Origin: Haloarcula rubripromontorii
Lineage (GTDB): Archaea; Halobacteriota; Halobacteria; Halobacteriales; Haloarculaceae
Length of the DNA stretch: 64,000 bases
Direction of reading: 5' to 3'
Assembly: GCF_001280425.1 (NCBI RefSeq)
Contig: NZ_LIUF01000001.1
Location: 538,945 to 602,944, forward strand
The notes under the pieces: generated by a model
The model's input: the letters and a program-made list of their open reading frames with translations, nothing else
The model's database searches: none
Told to the model about the DNA's origin: nothing
Made by a program: the position numbers and the translations under genes
Part shown: positions 1 through 9,506 of the stretch, one piece after another
How positions within the stretch are numbered: position 1 is the stretch's first letter
Layout: the number at the start of each line of letters is the position of its first letter

Positions 1-413
1 CTTGTGTGCTTGTAGTCAAGTCGCAGTTGTGCATCGTACGTTCCAGAACTGGCGTCTTCGTCCACGCTGATGTCAAACGGCACTGTTACTTTCGGCCCGG
101 CCTGTAGCGTGCCGAGACTGCGCTTCGAGTTCTTGACTGAGATAGGGGCATCGCCTGATCCGAGTGACACAGTAAGCCCCTTTGCCGTTGTTACTTCGCT
201 GTTCAACGCCGGGTTTCGAGTGGAGCCGCTATCAAGCTCTCCGGTGTTGACCAGTGAAATTTCTATGGTCTTTTGTTCGCCCGGAGCGACTGTGTCGTCT
301 TCAATTGTTGCCACGATATCGGGGCTCCCAACGACCGCAGCGGTTGCCGTTCCGCTGGTAATGGTAATCCCGACTACAGCCAGAAGTAGCAGTTTATACT
401 TTGTAGAGGCCAT
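1..413 (-). CDS. Exported S-layer-domain-like protein (partial)
   Basis: The reading frame starts at an ATG at 413 and runs off the left edge of the window, so the C-terminus is missing. The first 25 or so residues form a signal peptide with a hydrophobic core ending in Ala-Thr-Ala-Ala. The mature part begins Val-Val-Gly-Ser-Pro-Asp-Ile and continues as Ser/Thr/Asp-rich beta-type sequence, as in archaeal COG1361-like S-layer or CARDB-like domains. In haloarchaea such proteins often sit beside an RND/MMPL permease and a TetR regulator. A TetR gene lies 490 nt away and divergent, which fits, but any permease would be outside the window. The domain name is by resemblance only. Confidence 0.6.
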   Translation of the reverse strand, partial: MASTKYKLLLLAVVGITITSGTATAAVVGSPDIVATIEDDTVAPGEQKTIEISLVNTGELDSGSTRNPALNSEVTTAKGLTVSLGSGDAPISVKNSKRSLGTLQAGPKVTVPFDISVDEDASSGTYDAQLRLDYKHT

Positions 414-899
414 GTTACTTGAGAATCCGTTCAAACCGCGTCTCGTTGCTAGCGACACTCCGTCTTGGAATTCTTCGTTTGTGAGTAGCCATTTCGTGCT
501 GTTGACTAAACGTTCAATCACATATAGTGCTTTCGTATCTTCCGGGGGCCAGACGAAAACAGGTACTCAATCAAAGCCAACACTACCTTGCTATCTATCG
601 TCTTCAACACAGTTCTACAGGCCTTATCAGACACTAATCGGTTTGAGGCAGCAGGGGGATGTATCTATGAATAGAACAAACCAGAGGACAATCCAGTGCG
701 ACCCGCTGAGACAGCGGACGACAATATGCTTAAGTTTATTGAATGTATATTCAAGAATATGGTTATCTGCAACTGTACCCGCTATCCAGTTCAATGATAG
801 AAAATACAACCCAGATTGATGTTGTGCCCTACAGTAAGAGTCGTGAAACCGTGAGCCATTTGAACCGTAACAGACAAGCAGGAAACGGTCGAAGCAACG
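414..899. other. Intergenic region between divergent genes
   Basis: This is 486 bases between the exported-protein gene and the TetR gene, more AT-rich than its surroundings. It holds one clear inverted repeat at 739-754, annotated separately. Open frames here have no protein-like composition and I support no gene. Confidence 0.5.
739..754. promoter_or_regulatory. Palindrome, possible TetR operator
   Basis: TTGAAT and ATTCAA are perfect 6-bp inverted arms around GTAT. TetR-family proteins bind short palindromes near their own gene, and the TetR gene starts about 145 nt to the right. Assignment is inference; the distance to the start codon is larger than usual for autoregulation. Confidence 0.3.
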
Positions 900-1499
900 A
901 TGACTAACGAGATATCCTTTTTCCGGGACCCAGATGGAACTCGCGAGGAGATTCTTGAATCTACATTCTATGCATTACGTCAGCACGGGTACGCGGATTT
1001 GACTATTTCAAAGATAGGTGATGAATTCGGGAAGAGTCAGTCGCTCATATATCATCATTACGATAATAAGGACGAGTTGTTGGTAGATCTTCTGGATTAT
1101 ATGCTGGAGCAGGTCGAAAATCAGGTTCCACTTCCCAATCAGTCCCCTGAAGAGTATATCGAAATAATCGTCGATGAAATATTCGGCACCAGCAGCAACA
1201 GTGATGTCGAGTTTTCGCAGGCTGTAATTGAATTGCGGGCGCAAGCAGCACACGACGACGATTACAACCGCCTCTTTCGCAGGAGTGATGATTTCATTCG
1301 AAAACAAATCGCTCGTGTCATCCGGGCAGGTGTTGATGCAGGCGCATTTGATGTCGAAGACCCATCCCAAACAGCCGCGCTGTTCCACACCGTTTTAGTC
1401 GGTATTCAGGCAGAACGAATTACCAGTGATGAGGAGACTATCGACGATGTGAGAGCCGAGTTTCAGCGGTATATCGAGAACTGTCTACTCCCTGAGTAA
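900..1499 (+). CDS. TetR/AcrR family transcriptional regulator
   Basis: This 199-residue protein has the normal length of the family. Residues about 14-60 form the N-terminal helix-turn-helix region: Arg-Glu-Glu-Ile-Leu, the Gly-Tyr-Ala-Asp-Leu-Thr turn, Ile-Ser-Lys-Ile-Gly, then Ser-Leu-Ile-Tyr-His-His-Tyr and Lys-Asp-Glu-Leu-Leu. The helical remainder would bind a ligand and dimerise. It likely represses itself or the divergent exported-protein gene, as is common for such pairs. The ligand cannot be predicted. Base composition is lower in GC than most of the window. Confidence 0.9.
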   Translation: MTNEISFFRDPDGTREEILESTFYALRQHGYADLTISKIGDEFGKSQSLIYHHYDNKDELLVDLLDYMLEQVENQVPLPNQSPEEYIEIIVDEIFGTSSNSDVEFSQAVIELRAQAAHDDDYNRLFRRSDDFIRKQIARVIRAGVDAGAFDVEDPSQTAALFHTVLVGIQAERITSDEETIDDVRAEFQRYIENCLLPE

Positions 1500-1639
1500 C
1501 CCTTTGACAGTCGCGCTTAACTGAGCAATTAACTGCCACCGCCAGCCGTTATGCCGCTACCGGGCATTGACTGCCAGTTCGATGCGGGTTTTATTACCAG
1601 TCAGACGAACTTTTGCCCGTATTGTGGCCAATCTATCGT

Positions 1640-2212
1640 ATGGTTGCAACTCGTGACTCTCAACGCACTGTCTTTCGACGGATCGCACAACAGTCATACA
1701 CTGAGTGGCCAGCATATGATTCGACACCACTGTACGAACGAAGTTCTCCCGCCGGCCTGGAAGGGGACATCCGAACCGTTGCCTCCACATGGTTCGACTA
1801 TAAGGACCACCACTCCGTCAATGAGTTCGTATCTCACTACCCATAGCGTCTGTCGAGTTTGGGCCACATGACTGGTATTCTAGAGTAACCCAGTACGGGA
1901 TGGCCCAACTGTTCCGATTATTTCTGCTCAAAGAACGTCACGGCTGGGCCCATGAAACAGCACTTCCCACATACCTCACCCAGCACCCAGAACGCCGTGA
2001 GCAGCTAGGCTTGGAGACGCTCCCGGACCAGGCGACGCTGTGGGGACGAAATCATCGGCACGAAGGAGAAAACCGACGAGTACGCCTATCAGTGGGCGAC
2101 AGTCCAGCTAGTCGGGAACGCTGTCCCACTCGTATTGGATGCACGGCCTGTACGGAAAGGCGAATCACGGAAAAAGATAGTTGAGGATCTGCTGGATTCA
2201 GCGAACAGATAG
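1640..2212 (+). pseudogene. Remnant of a haloarchaeal DDE transposase
   Basis: Three pieces in different frames resemble one haloarchaeal transposase family. The first (about 1640-1846) gives an N-terminal Arg-Asp-Ser-Gln-Arg-Thr-Val-Phe and an Asp-Tyr-Lys-Asp-His-His-Ser segment, then a stop. The second (about 1900-2040) gives Phe-Leu-Leu-Lys-Glu and Gly-Trp-Ala-His-Glu-Thr-Ala and an Asp-Gln-Ala-Thr-Leu-Trp segment. The third (2045-2212) gives Thr-Asp-Glu-Tyr-Ala-Tyr-Gln-Trp-Ala-Thr and ends in a stop. The region between the second and third pieces, expected to carry part of the catalytic domain, is missing, and so is the C-terminal half. No terminal repeats were found. Family recognition is from memory of similar sequences. 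Confidence 0.7.
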
Positions 2213-3115
2213 GGAAGAGGTATGGAAGGCAGCGGCCATTTTCGTTGCAGATTCTACCCGCTGTGTACCTGTGGTGCGGACAGTGAAGACGATATTTACT
2301 ACATCTGCTGGTCACACACCGGAAGATCGCACTTGCTGGTGTACTTCTCGATAGAATAGACAGTGACGAATAGACCCATGTTAACTCTCGATACAGGCAA
2401 TAGTGTCGCCAAGTAGCACCAAATAGCAGACTTTGAGAGATTTAACGCAAAATTTGTGCTCACATTCGGCTGGTTGCCATCTGTTTTCTGTGATTGGATA
2501 GTGAAACAGTGCCATTGGCAGAATACCTTCACTGATTCGAGGGAATTGGGCCGTCCTAAGTGCATTGACTGCAATCTTCTGATATGCACTGTTTACATCG
2601 ATAAACCAATATTCACTATATTAAATGTCAGGCGGTTCTTACCGGGATCGCTGGTCCAGCAGTAGCGACTGTCGACAGCGTGCCTGATAACATACATACA
2701 CGTGTTATACTATGGGATAAATTTATATACGATAATTGCGCCCATCATGGATCGGTCATAGTGACGCGCCACCAGAGCGCGGATAGCACAGGACCAGGGG
2801 TGCGAACAGAAAGTAGGATTTCCAGCAACACAAGCATCGCAACGCAGCCACGCTCCGCGATGTGACACATCTGGCAACACACACATCTCGTGTTGTTTTG
2901 TTGTTTGACAGCGGTAGCTATTTTTCCGGTCTTCATCGGCATTCTGCGGTAGGTCGGTCATCGCGGCTCTGACTCTGGCGGCCCTGTTACGGTGACGACG
3001 ATGCTTATTGTTCAGCGTTGTCGCCGGCGTCAGCCGTCGTTCCATACCGTCGAACGTCGCGGCACAGTGGAGGATGGGAAACGCGTAAGTATTGGGAATG
3101 AGATGATTCAAACGT
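2213..3115. other. Non-coding interval with AT-rich stretch
   Basis: About 900 bases with no supportable gene. The left part may be eroded insertion-sequence DNA continuing from the transposase remnant. 2590-2760 is markedly AT-rich. A TATA-like GTAAGTATT near 3084-3092 lies about 27 nt before the aldehyde dehydrogenase start and is a plausible promoter for it. Confidence 0.5.
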
Positions 3116-4561
3116 ATGACGCAGACGTATGAGAACTATATCGGCGGTGAGTGGACCGGAACCGGGGAGACACAGGACGTCACAAATCCAGCAGACGAAA
3201 CTGACATCGTCAGCACGGTTCCGGTGGGCTCGGCGGCAGACGCCGACGAGGCAATCGCGGCCGCAGCGGATGCGACGGATAAGTGGGCCGGGATGTCTGG
3301 TCCGGAGCGCGGTGGAATCCTGCGTGAGACCGGTGAAATACTGAAGTCTCGGAAAGACAAGCTGGCGGAAACACTGACCCGCGAAGAGGGGAAGCCGCTC
3401 GGTGAAGCCGAGGGCGAGGTCCAGCGTGCGATTGATATCTTCTATTACTACGCGGAGAAGGCACGCGACTTCGGCGGAACGGTCAAACAGCCCAGCGGCG
3501 GCCGTGCCGGTCTACAGACGAAGAAAGAGCCGATGGGCGTCGCGGCGCTCATTACGCCGTGGAACTATCCCATCGCGATCCCGGCCTGGAAGATTGCGCC
3601 CGCGCTCGCGGTCGGTAACACCGTCGTCATCAAGCCTGCAATGCAGGCACCGACCGTCGCCACGATGATTATTGAGGCGTTAGACGAGGCCGGCATTCCG
3701 GACGGCGCTATCAATCTGGTCTGTGGCCCCGGTAGCGAGGTCGGTGAGCGGCTGACCACCCACGACGACGTTGATGTGGTGTCGTTCACGGGCAGTGCCT
3801 CGGTCGGCGAGCACGTCTACGAACAGGCAACGAGCAACGGGAAGCGTGCACAGGCAGAGATGGGCGGGAAGAACCCGACGGTCGTCATGCCAAGCGCCGA
3901 CGTGGACAAGGCGGCTGACATCGTGGGTGCCGGGGCCTTCGGCGGAACAGGTCAGGCCTGTACGGCGACCTCCCGAGCAATTGTACACGAGGACGTGTAC
4001 GACGAGTTCCTCGACGCCATCGTCGACTACGCCGAGTCCCTCGAAGTCGGAAACGGTCTCGACCGGGCCGGCATGGGCCCACACGTCAGTGAGGACGAAC
4101 TCGCGGGGAGCCTAGAGTACATCGACATCGCACAGTCGGAAGGAGCAACCCTCGAAACGGGCGGCGAGGAGCTCACGGGTGGCGAGTACGACGCCGGGAA
4201 CTTCATCTCGCCGGCCGTGTTCTCCGACGTTGAATCGGATATGCGCATTGCACAGGAAGAGGTGTTCGGGCCGGTACTCGCCGTCATTCCAGTCTCCGAC
4301 TTCGACGAGGGTGTCGAAGTCGCCAACGACATCGACTACGGCCTCTCGGCCAGCATTGTCACCGACCGAATCGAGGAGGAAAACGAGTTCATCGAGCGCT
4401 CCGAGTCCGGCGTGGTCAAGATCAACGAGAAGACGACCGGCCTGGAACTGCACGTTCCCTTCGGCGGCCTCAAGCGCTCCTCGACGAACACCTACCGCGA
4501 GCAGGGCGACGCCGGACCGGAGTTCTTCAGCTACATCAAGACGGTGTACCGCAACAGCTAA
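3116..4561 (+). CDS. NAD(P)-dependent aldehyde dehydrogenase, candidate alpha-ketoglutarate semialdehyde dehydrogenase
   Basis: The 481-residue protein is a standard-length ALDH-superfamily enzyme. The general-base glutamate lies in a Glu-Met-Gly-Gly-Lys-Asn motif at about residue 248, and the catalytic cysteine in Gly-Gln-Ala-Cys-Thr at about 282. A cofactor-binding Thr-Pro-Trp-Asn-Tyr-Pro segment comes earlier. In Haloferax volcanii, oxidative xylose and arabinose breakdown ends with an ALDH that oxidises alpha-ketoglutarate semialdehyde. The sugar dehydrogenase and sugar-acid dehydratase just downstream suggest the same job here. Other aldehydes cannot be excluded from sequence alone. Confidence 0.85.
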   Translation: MTQTYENYIGGEWTGTGETQDVTNPADETDIVSTVPVGSAADADEAIAAAADATDKWAGMSGPERGGILRETGEILKSRKDKLAETLTREEGKPLGEAEGEVQRAIDIFYYYAEKARDFGGTVKQPSGGRAGLQTKKEPMGVAALITPWNYPIAIPAWKIAPALAVGNTVVIKPAMQAPTVATMIIEALDEAGIPDGAINLVCGPGSEVGERLTTHDDVDVVSFTGSASVGEHVYEQATSNGKRAQAEMGGKNPTVVMPSADVDKAADIVGAGAFGGTGQACTATSRAIVHEDVYDEFLDAIVDYAESLEVGNGLDRAGMGPHVSEDELAGSLEYIDIAQSEGATLETGGEELTGGEYDAGNFISPAVFSDVESDMRIAQEEVFGPVLAVIPVSDFDEGVEVANDIDYGLSASIVTDRIEEENEFIERSESGVVKINEKTTGLELHVPFGGLKRSSTNTYREQGDAGPEFFSYIKTVYRNS

Positions 4562-5284
4562 TCGAGGCGGCCACCGTCGTTGGCCCCAGAGTGTAACTTC
4601 TGTTACAGAATATTTATATTGTACTGATCTCTACACCCTGTTGCTCTTGTCAACCGCAAGAGCGAGCGTGCAAAGTCATGGTCGTGGCCCAACCGACGAT
4701 AGTGGAACGGTCCCAGCATCGCCACTGTCTGTCCCGTACAGACGGTCCACTCTCGTGATGAGCGCCCTGGCGTCCGGAGCACGTTTCACTGCGTCAGAGA
4801 CCCCAGCCGGGCCCGTCTGAGCGTGGCGAGAAACGAGACCGAGACTGGTATTCGGTTGGGCACAGCACCGTTTTTATCATCGGTCATTGCAGACACCCCG
4901 TGGCGACAGCGACCGGGATAGCGTTTCAAGCCAGCAACTGTCGACCGAACCGTAATCGCTCCGTAACGGCCGGCCGTTCAGTATAGCCGAACGGTTCCCG
5001 TAACGGTTGTACTGTCGTTATTCTCGATACGGAACCCGAAAGCACGGACACAGAATGGCCATAGACGGCCCGTAAAACAGCATTTGCCATTCGCAGTAGC
5101 GACCGATGGCTGTGGAATACTACTGGTTAGACTGTTAGTCTGTTCTGTAATATCGAACGATTATCTCATCCACCGGGATTTATTTACCCAAAGTATGAAC
5201 GGGTATTCTCTACCCTGGGACAGCGTAAGCTGACACGGGCGTGCCAACACAAAAGATAATATCCAGCCAGGAGACGACACCGGT
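4562..5284. other. Intergenic region in the pentose module
   Basis: This 720-base gap separates two same-strand catabolic genes, so they are probably transcribed separately. An AT-rich GAATATTTATATTG stretch lies at about 4610-4622, just after the aldehyde dehydrogenase. GATAATATCC near 5254-5263 is about 27 nt before the next start and could be its TATA region. I found no gene or RNA. Confidence 0.5.
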
Positions 5285-6367
5285 ATGAACGTCGACGCGC
5301 TCACGGGCGGATTCGACCGTCGAGACTGGCAGGAACAGACAGAAACTGACGACCCCGTTCGGTTTGCGATGATCGGCGTCGGCTGGTGGACAACCGAACA
5401 GGCGATGCCTGCCGTCGACGCGGGAGACCTCTGTGAAACGACGGTACTGGTCAGCAGTGACCGAGAGAAGGCAGCCGATGTAGCCGCTGATTCGGAGACA
5501 GTCGAGCACGCGATCACCTACGAGGAGTTTCACGACGGGGCCGCGAGCGACGCGTACGACGCCGTCTACATCGTCACGCCGAACGCGCTCCACCTCCCGT
5601 ACGTCGAAACGGCGGCGCAATTGGATAAAGCAATACTCTGCGAGAAGCCGATGGAAGCAACCATCGAGCGCGCCGAGCGGATGGTCGAGGTGTGTGACGA
5701 GCACGACGCGACGCTGATGATCGCCTATCGGATGCACACCGAGCCAGCCGTCCGGCGAGCGAAGGATCTCATCGAGGAGGGGTACATCGGCGAGCCGCTG
5801 TTCGTTCACGGCAACATGACCGAACCGATCCTCGAACTCGTCCCCGACCCCGACCAGTGGCGGCTAGACGGGGAGCTGTCCGGCGGCTGTGCCGTGATGG
5901 ACATCGGCATCTATCCGCTGAACACGAGCCGATTCCTGCTGGATGCCGACCCCGTGGCCGTCCGGGGAACCGTGGCATCGGTGCAGGAGGAGTTCGCCGA
6001 CGTGCCGGACGAACACGGCGCGTTCCAGCTAGATTTCCCGGGCCACATGTACGCGGTATGTACCGCCAGCCAGAACGCGCATCTCGATAGCCACATCTCC
6101 GTTCTCGGAACTGAGGGCAAGGTCCGCGTCGAACCTGCCTTCTACCCATGGGACGACCGCGCGCTCCAGCTGTCCCACGAGGGGACGACGGTCGACATCG
6201 GCTTCGAACAGATCGACCAGATGGAAGAGGAGTTCGAGTACTTCGCCCACTGTCTGCTGACCGACACCGAACCCTACGCCGACGGCGAGCACGGCCTCGT
6301 CGACATTAACACCATCAAAGCCGTCTACGAGGCCTCCGAGACGGAGTCGACGGTCACACTCGATTGA
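5285..6367 (+). CDS. Gfo/Idh/MocA family sugar dehydrogenase, candidate D-xylose 1-dehydrogenase
   Basis: The 360-residue protein has an N-terminal Rossmann fold with a Gly-Val-Gly-Trp-Trp turn at residues 31-35 for NAD(P), and the family's Glu-Lys-Pro motif at about 120-122. Haloarchaeal D-xylose dehydrogenases belong to this family and have this length. They oxidise xylose to xylonolactone with NADP. The following MBL-fold hydrolase and the enolase-superfamily dehydratase would open the lactone and dehydrate the acid, so context supports a pentose role. The next gene starts 45 nt downstream, so the two are likely cotranscribed. Exact sugar specificity is inferred. Confidence 0.85.
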   Translation: MNVDALTGGFDRRDWQEQTETDDPVRFAMIGVGWWTTEQAMPAVDAGDLCETTVLVSSDREKAADVAADSETVEHAITYEEFHDGAASDAYDAVYIVTPNALHLPYVETAAQLDKAILCEKPMEATIERAERMVEVCDEHDATLMIAYRMHTEPAVRRAKDLIEEGYIGEPLFVHGNMTEPILELVPDPDQWRLDGELSGGCAVMDIGIYPLNTSRFLLDADPVAVRGTVASVQEEFADVPDEHGAFQLDFPGHMYAVCTASQNAHLDSHISVLGTEGKVRVEPAFYPWDDRALQLSHEGTTVDIGFEQIDQMEEEFEYFAHCLLTDTEPYADGEHGLVDINTIKAVYEASETESTVTLD

Positions 6368-6411
6368 AGGCGGTGCGAGATTTTTTCACCCGGCCAGGCA
6401 TAGTTCAGCGC

Positions 6412-7272
6412 ATGGTTCAGTCAACGTGGGACGACTGGTTCGTCCGCGACGAGATAGAAGCGACAGACCCCGGCGACGGCGTCGTGATCTGGTATCTCGG
6501 CTGTAACGGGTTCGTGCTCCGCTCGCAGTCGACGACGCTGTACATCGACCCCTACTTCGGGACTGGCGACCCGCCGAACCTCATCCGCATGATTCCGGTA
6601 CCGATGGACCCCGCCGACGCGACCGAGTGTGATGCCACACTCGTCACGCACGAACATATCGACCACATGCATCCGCCGTCGTACGGCCCGCTGGTCGAGG
6701 ACCTCGGCGCTGATCTGTATGCACCGTCGGCATCGTATGACTCCCCGGACTACGACGGTGAGATGCGGGTGCCTGACGGGCAGCGCAACGAAATCGCCGT
6801 CGGTGATGAGTTCGTTGTCGGTGATTTCACCATCCACGTTACCGAGACGAACGACCCTGACGCCATCGAACCGGTGGGGTACGTCATCGAGCACGACGCC
6901 GGGACGTTCTTCCACGCCGGCGACAGCCGGCCCGCAGAGGCGTTTACCGGCGTTGGCGAACGGTTCGACATCGACGTGGGCGCGCTGGCGTTTGGCACCG
7001 TCGGCTCTATCTACGAGCCCGAGCCAGACAGCGGTGTCAGAACGAAGTGGTATATGGACGAAAACGAGATCATCGAGGCCGCGAACCAGCTTCAGCTCTC
7101 CCGGTTGCTCCCCTCGCATCACGATATGTGGCAGGGCGAAGCCGGCGACCCGAAGGTGCTGCACGAGCACGCGGTGTCGTTCGACTACCCCCGAGTCATC
7201 GAACCGCTGTATATCGGCTGTTCGGTGCGGCTGGGTGAGCCCGGTATTCGTCGTCTCGACGCGCTGGACTGA
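6412..7272 (+). CDS. MBL-fold metallo-hydrolase, UlaG-like; candidate sugar lactonase
   Basis: I chose the ATG at 6412 over an upstream TTG at 6364 that would overlap the dehydrogenase gene. The product has 286 residues. The metal-binding signature His-Glu-His-Ile-Asp-His is at residues 80-85, with further ligands likely in His-Ala-Gly-Asp-Ser and the C-terminal Ser-His-His-Asp. The fold is that of UlaG, a lactone-opening enzyme. Placed between a sugar dehydrogenase and a sugar-acid dehydratase, it is a good candidate for the pentonolactonase step. This substrate is inferred from position. Confidence 0.8.
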   Translation: MVQSTWDDWFVRDEIEATDPGDGVVIWYLGCNGFVLRSQSTTLYIDPYFGTGDPPNLIRMIPVPMDPADATECDATLVTHEHIDHMHPPSYGPLVEDLGADLYAPSASYDSPDYDGEMRVPDGQRNEIAVGDEFVVGDFTIHVTETNDPDAIEPVGYVIEHDAGTFFHAGDSRPAEAFTGVGERFDIDVGALAFGTVGSIYEPEPDSGVRTKWYMDENEIIEAANQLQLSRLLPSHHDMWQGEAGDPKVLHEHAVSFDYPRVIEPLYIGCSVRLGEPGIRRLDALD

Positions 7273-7373
7273 ATGGGACAGGCGGTCCGGTCGCTGCTGT
7301 GGCGGCCGCTCAGGCAGAGACGGCGTTTTGTCACGGGGTAGCTTTAATACCCCCACCACAGTATGTCCGGCAA

Positions 7374-8549
7374 ATGTCGCCAACGATAACGAAAATCGAA
7401 AGCCGAGAGTTCGAGTACCCCCTCGAAGACGTGGGGACCGACAAGCACGGTTTCAATCTGGTCTATGCGCCGGGCGAGACAACCACGCGGAAACTATTCG
7501 GCGTCCAGATTCACACTGACGAGGGAATCACGGGCGAGTACGTCGGCGGTAATTCGCCGGCAGCCGCCCAGTACAACATTATCGCCCAGTACCTCATCGG
7601 CAAAGACCCGCTGAAACGCGAGAAGCACTGGTCCGAGTGCAAGCGCGCACTCCGGAAGTACGACCGGATGGGCATCGGCCCAATCGACATCGCGCTGTGG
7701 GACTTCGCCGGCAAGTACTACGACGCGCCGATTCACGAACTGCTGGGGACCTATCGCGAGCGCATCCCCGCCTACGCGTCGACGTACCACGGCGACGACG
7801 CGGGCGGGCTGGACTCGCCTGCGGCCTTTGCTGACTTCGCCGAAGAGTGCCGCGACGAGGGCTTCGGCGGCTTCAAGATCCACGGCTGGGGCGGCGGCGA
7901 CGACGCCCGGAGTCTCGACCGCGAAGTCGAGGCGGTCCACGCTGTCGGCGAGGCAGTCGGTGACGAGATGGACCTGATGCACGACCCGGCCTGCGAACTG
8001 GAGACGTTTGCCGACGCGCTGGAGCTGGGTCGGGCGCTCGATGAGCAGGACTTCTTCTGGTACGAGGACCCGTTCCGCGACGGCGGTATCTCACAGCACG
8101 CCCACAAGAAGCTGGCGCAGAAACTCGATACGCCGATTCTCCAGACCGAACACATCCGCGGACTGGAGATCAAATCCGACTTCGCCGCCAGCGAGGCGAC
8201 CGACTTCCTCCGGGCCGACCCCGAGTACGACGCGGGCATCACCGGCGCAATCAAGGTGGCCCGGATGGCCGAAGCGTTCGGGCTGGACGTGGAGTTCCAC
8301 GCGCCCGGCCCCGCCCAGCGCCACTGCATCGCCGCCTGCCGCAACTCCAACTACTACGAGATGGCGCTGGTCCACCCGGACTGCCAGAACACCCAGCCGC
8401 CGGTGTACGAGGGCGGCTACTCCGACCTGATGGACGCCGTCGATTCCGACGGGACGGTCCCCGTTCCCGACGGCCCCGGACTGGGCGTCGACTACGACTG
8501 GGACTACATCGCCGACAACACCACCGGAAGCGTCCACACCTACGAATAG
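7374..8549 (+). CDS. Enolase-superfamily sugar-acid dehydratase, candidate xylonate dehydratase
   Basis: I chose the ATG at 7374, giving 391 residues; an in-frame upstream start adds residues that do not look conserved. The mandelate racemase/enolase signature is present: Lys-Ile-His near residues 168-170, metal ligands Asp in His-Asp-Pro-Ala (about 204), Glu in Tyr-Glu-Asp-Pro (about 231) and Glu in Thr-Glu-His (about 259). Archaeal xylonate/gluconate dehydratases of this family convert the acid to a 2-keto-3-deoxy acid. The module lacks the next dehydratase (2-keto-3-deoxypentonate to alpha-ketoglutarate semialdehyde), which must lie elsewhere. Confidence 0.85.
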   Translation: MSPTITKIESREFEYPLEDVGTDKHGFNLVYAPGETTTRKLFGVQIHTDEGITGEYVGGNSPAAAQYNIIAQYLIGKDPLKREKHWSECKRALRKYDRMGIGPIDIALWDFAGKYYDAPIHELLGTYRERIPAYASTYHGDDAGGLDSPAAFADFAEECRDEGFGGFKIHGWGGGDDARSLDREVEAVHAVGEAVGDEMDLMHDPACELETFADALELGRALDEQDFFWYEDPFRDGGISQHAHKKLAQKLDTPILQTEHIRGLEIKSDFAASEATDFLRADPEYDAGITGAIKVARMAEAFGLDVEFHAPGPAQRHCIAACRNSNYYEMALVHPDCQNTQPPVYEGGYSDLMDAVDSDGTVPVPDGPGLGVDYDWDYIADNTTGSVHTYE

Positions 8550-8579
8550 CGCCGTCGTGGCCGTCTCGCGGCCGGCCGC

Positions 8580-9506
8580 TCACTCCGCGACGTAGGCCCG
8601 GACGCCGGTTTCGAGAATCTCGCGGTAGCGGTCCACGTTGATGTCGACAGCGACACGGCTGTTAGGCTCGTTGTCGGTCGTGCCGTGTTCGTCACAGATG
8701 ACGGCCCCGTGGCAGGGGCCGCCGGTCGTGTCCACGTCGAGGTAGTACTCCTCGAAGTCCAGCACCGAGTCGTCGACGATGTCGGCGACGACAGCGGCGT
8801 CGTGGATGGCCGGCGCGTCGGCCGTCGGATAGGTCCCGGAGTCGGGCCGGTAGTCGAGCCACTCGGCGACGGTCCCCCGGACGCCACCGGCCGTGCGGAA
8901 CTCTTCGATGAACTCGGGGGAGACGGTGGCGCGGTTGGTCACGTCCAGCCCGACCATCCGCGTAGTGGCGTCCTGCAGGACGCGGCTGGCCGCCGCGGGA
9001 TCGTTGTGGAAGTTGGCCTCGGCCATCGGCGTCACGTTCCCGGTCGTCATCGCCGCTCCACCCATGAGATAGATTTCCTCGACGAGATCGGGTAACCGTG
9101 GTTCCTTTGCCAGTGCGATCGCCAGATTCGGAAGCGGACCGACGGCCGCAATCGTCAGTTCGTCTCCGTACTCGTGGGCGGCTTCTACGATTGCATCGGC
9201 CCCATGGATGTCCCGTGTGTCGCCGTCGATGTCGGGAATATCGCCGTGGAGTCCGTTCTCGCCGTGAATCCACTCCGCGGTCGTGAGGTCGTCGACGAGT
9301 GGGCGACCACAGCCCCGAGACACCGGAACATCGTAGCCACCGAGACCCAGTATCGCGTGGGCGTTTCGCGTCGTGTTCTCGATAGTCGTGTTTCCACAGA
9401 CAGTCGAGAGCCCGACCACATCGATTGCCTCGTGACCGAGTGCCATCGCCAGCATGACCGCGTCGTCGCAGCCGGGGTCCGTATCGAAGAAGACTTTCCG
9501 TGACAT
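8580..9506 (-). CDS. Nucleoside hydrolase (inosine-uridine preferring type)
   Basis: I chose the ATG at 9506, which places the Asp-Thr-Asp-Pro-Gly-Cys-Asp-Asp-Ala calcium-binding motif at residues 8-16, as in the family; a longer frame upstream lacks conserved features. The protein has 308 residues. A Tyr-Leu-Met-Gly-Gly segment and Glu-Ala-Asn-Phe-His-Asn-Asp, which binds ribose and calcium in this family, are also present. It hydrolyses the N-glycosidic bond of a nucleoside to base and ribose. It is convergent with the dehydratase gene, which could link ribose salvage to pentose use, but that is only positional. Confidence 0.9.
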   Translation of the reverse strand: MSRKVFFDTDPGCDDAVMLAMALGHEAIDVVGLSTVCGNTTIENTTRNAHAILGLGGYDVPVSRGCGRPLVDDLTTAEWIHGENGLHGDIPDIDGDTRDIHGADAIVEAAHEYGDELTIAAVGPLPNLAIALAKEPRLPDLVEEIYLMGGAAMTTGNVTPMAEANFHNDPAAASRVLQDATTRMVGLDVTNRATVSPEFIEEFRTAGGVRGTVAEWLDYRPDSGTYPTADAPAIHDAAVVADIVDDSVLDFEEYYLDVDTTGGPCHGAVICDEHGTTDNEPNSRVAVDINVDRYREILETGVRAYVAE

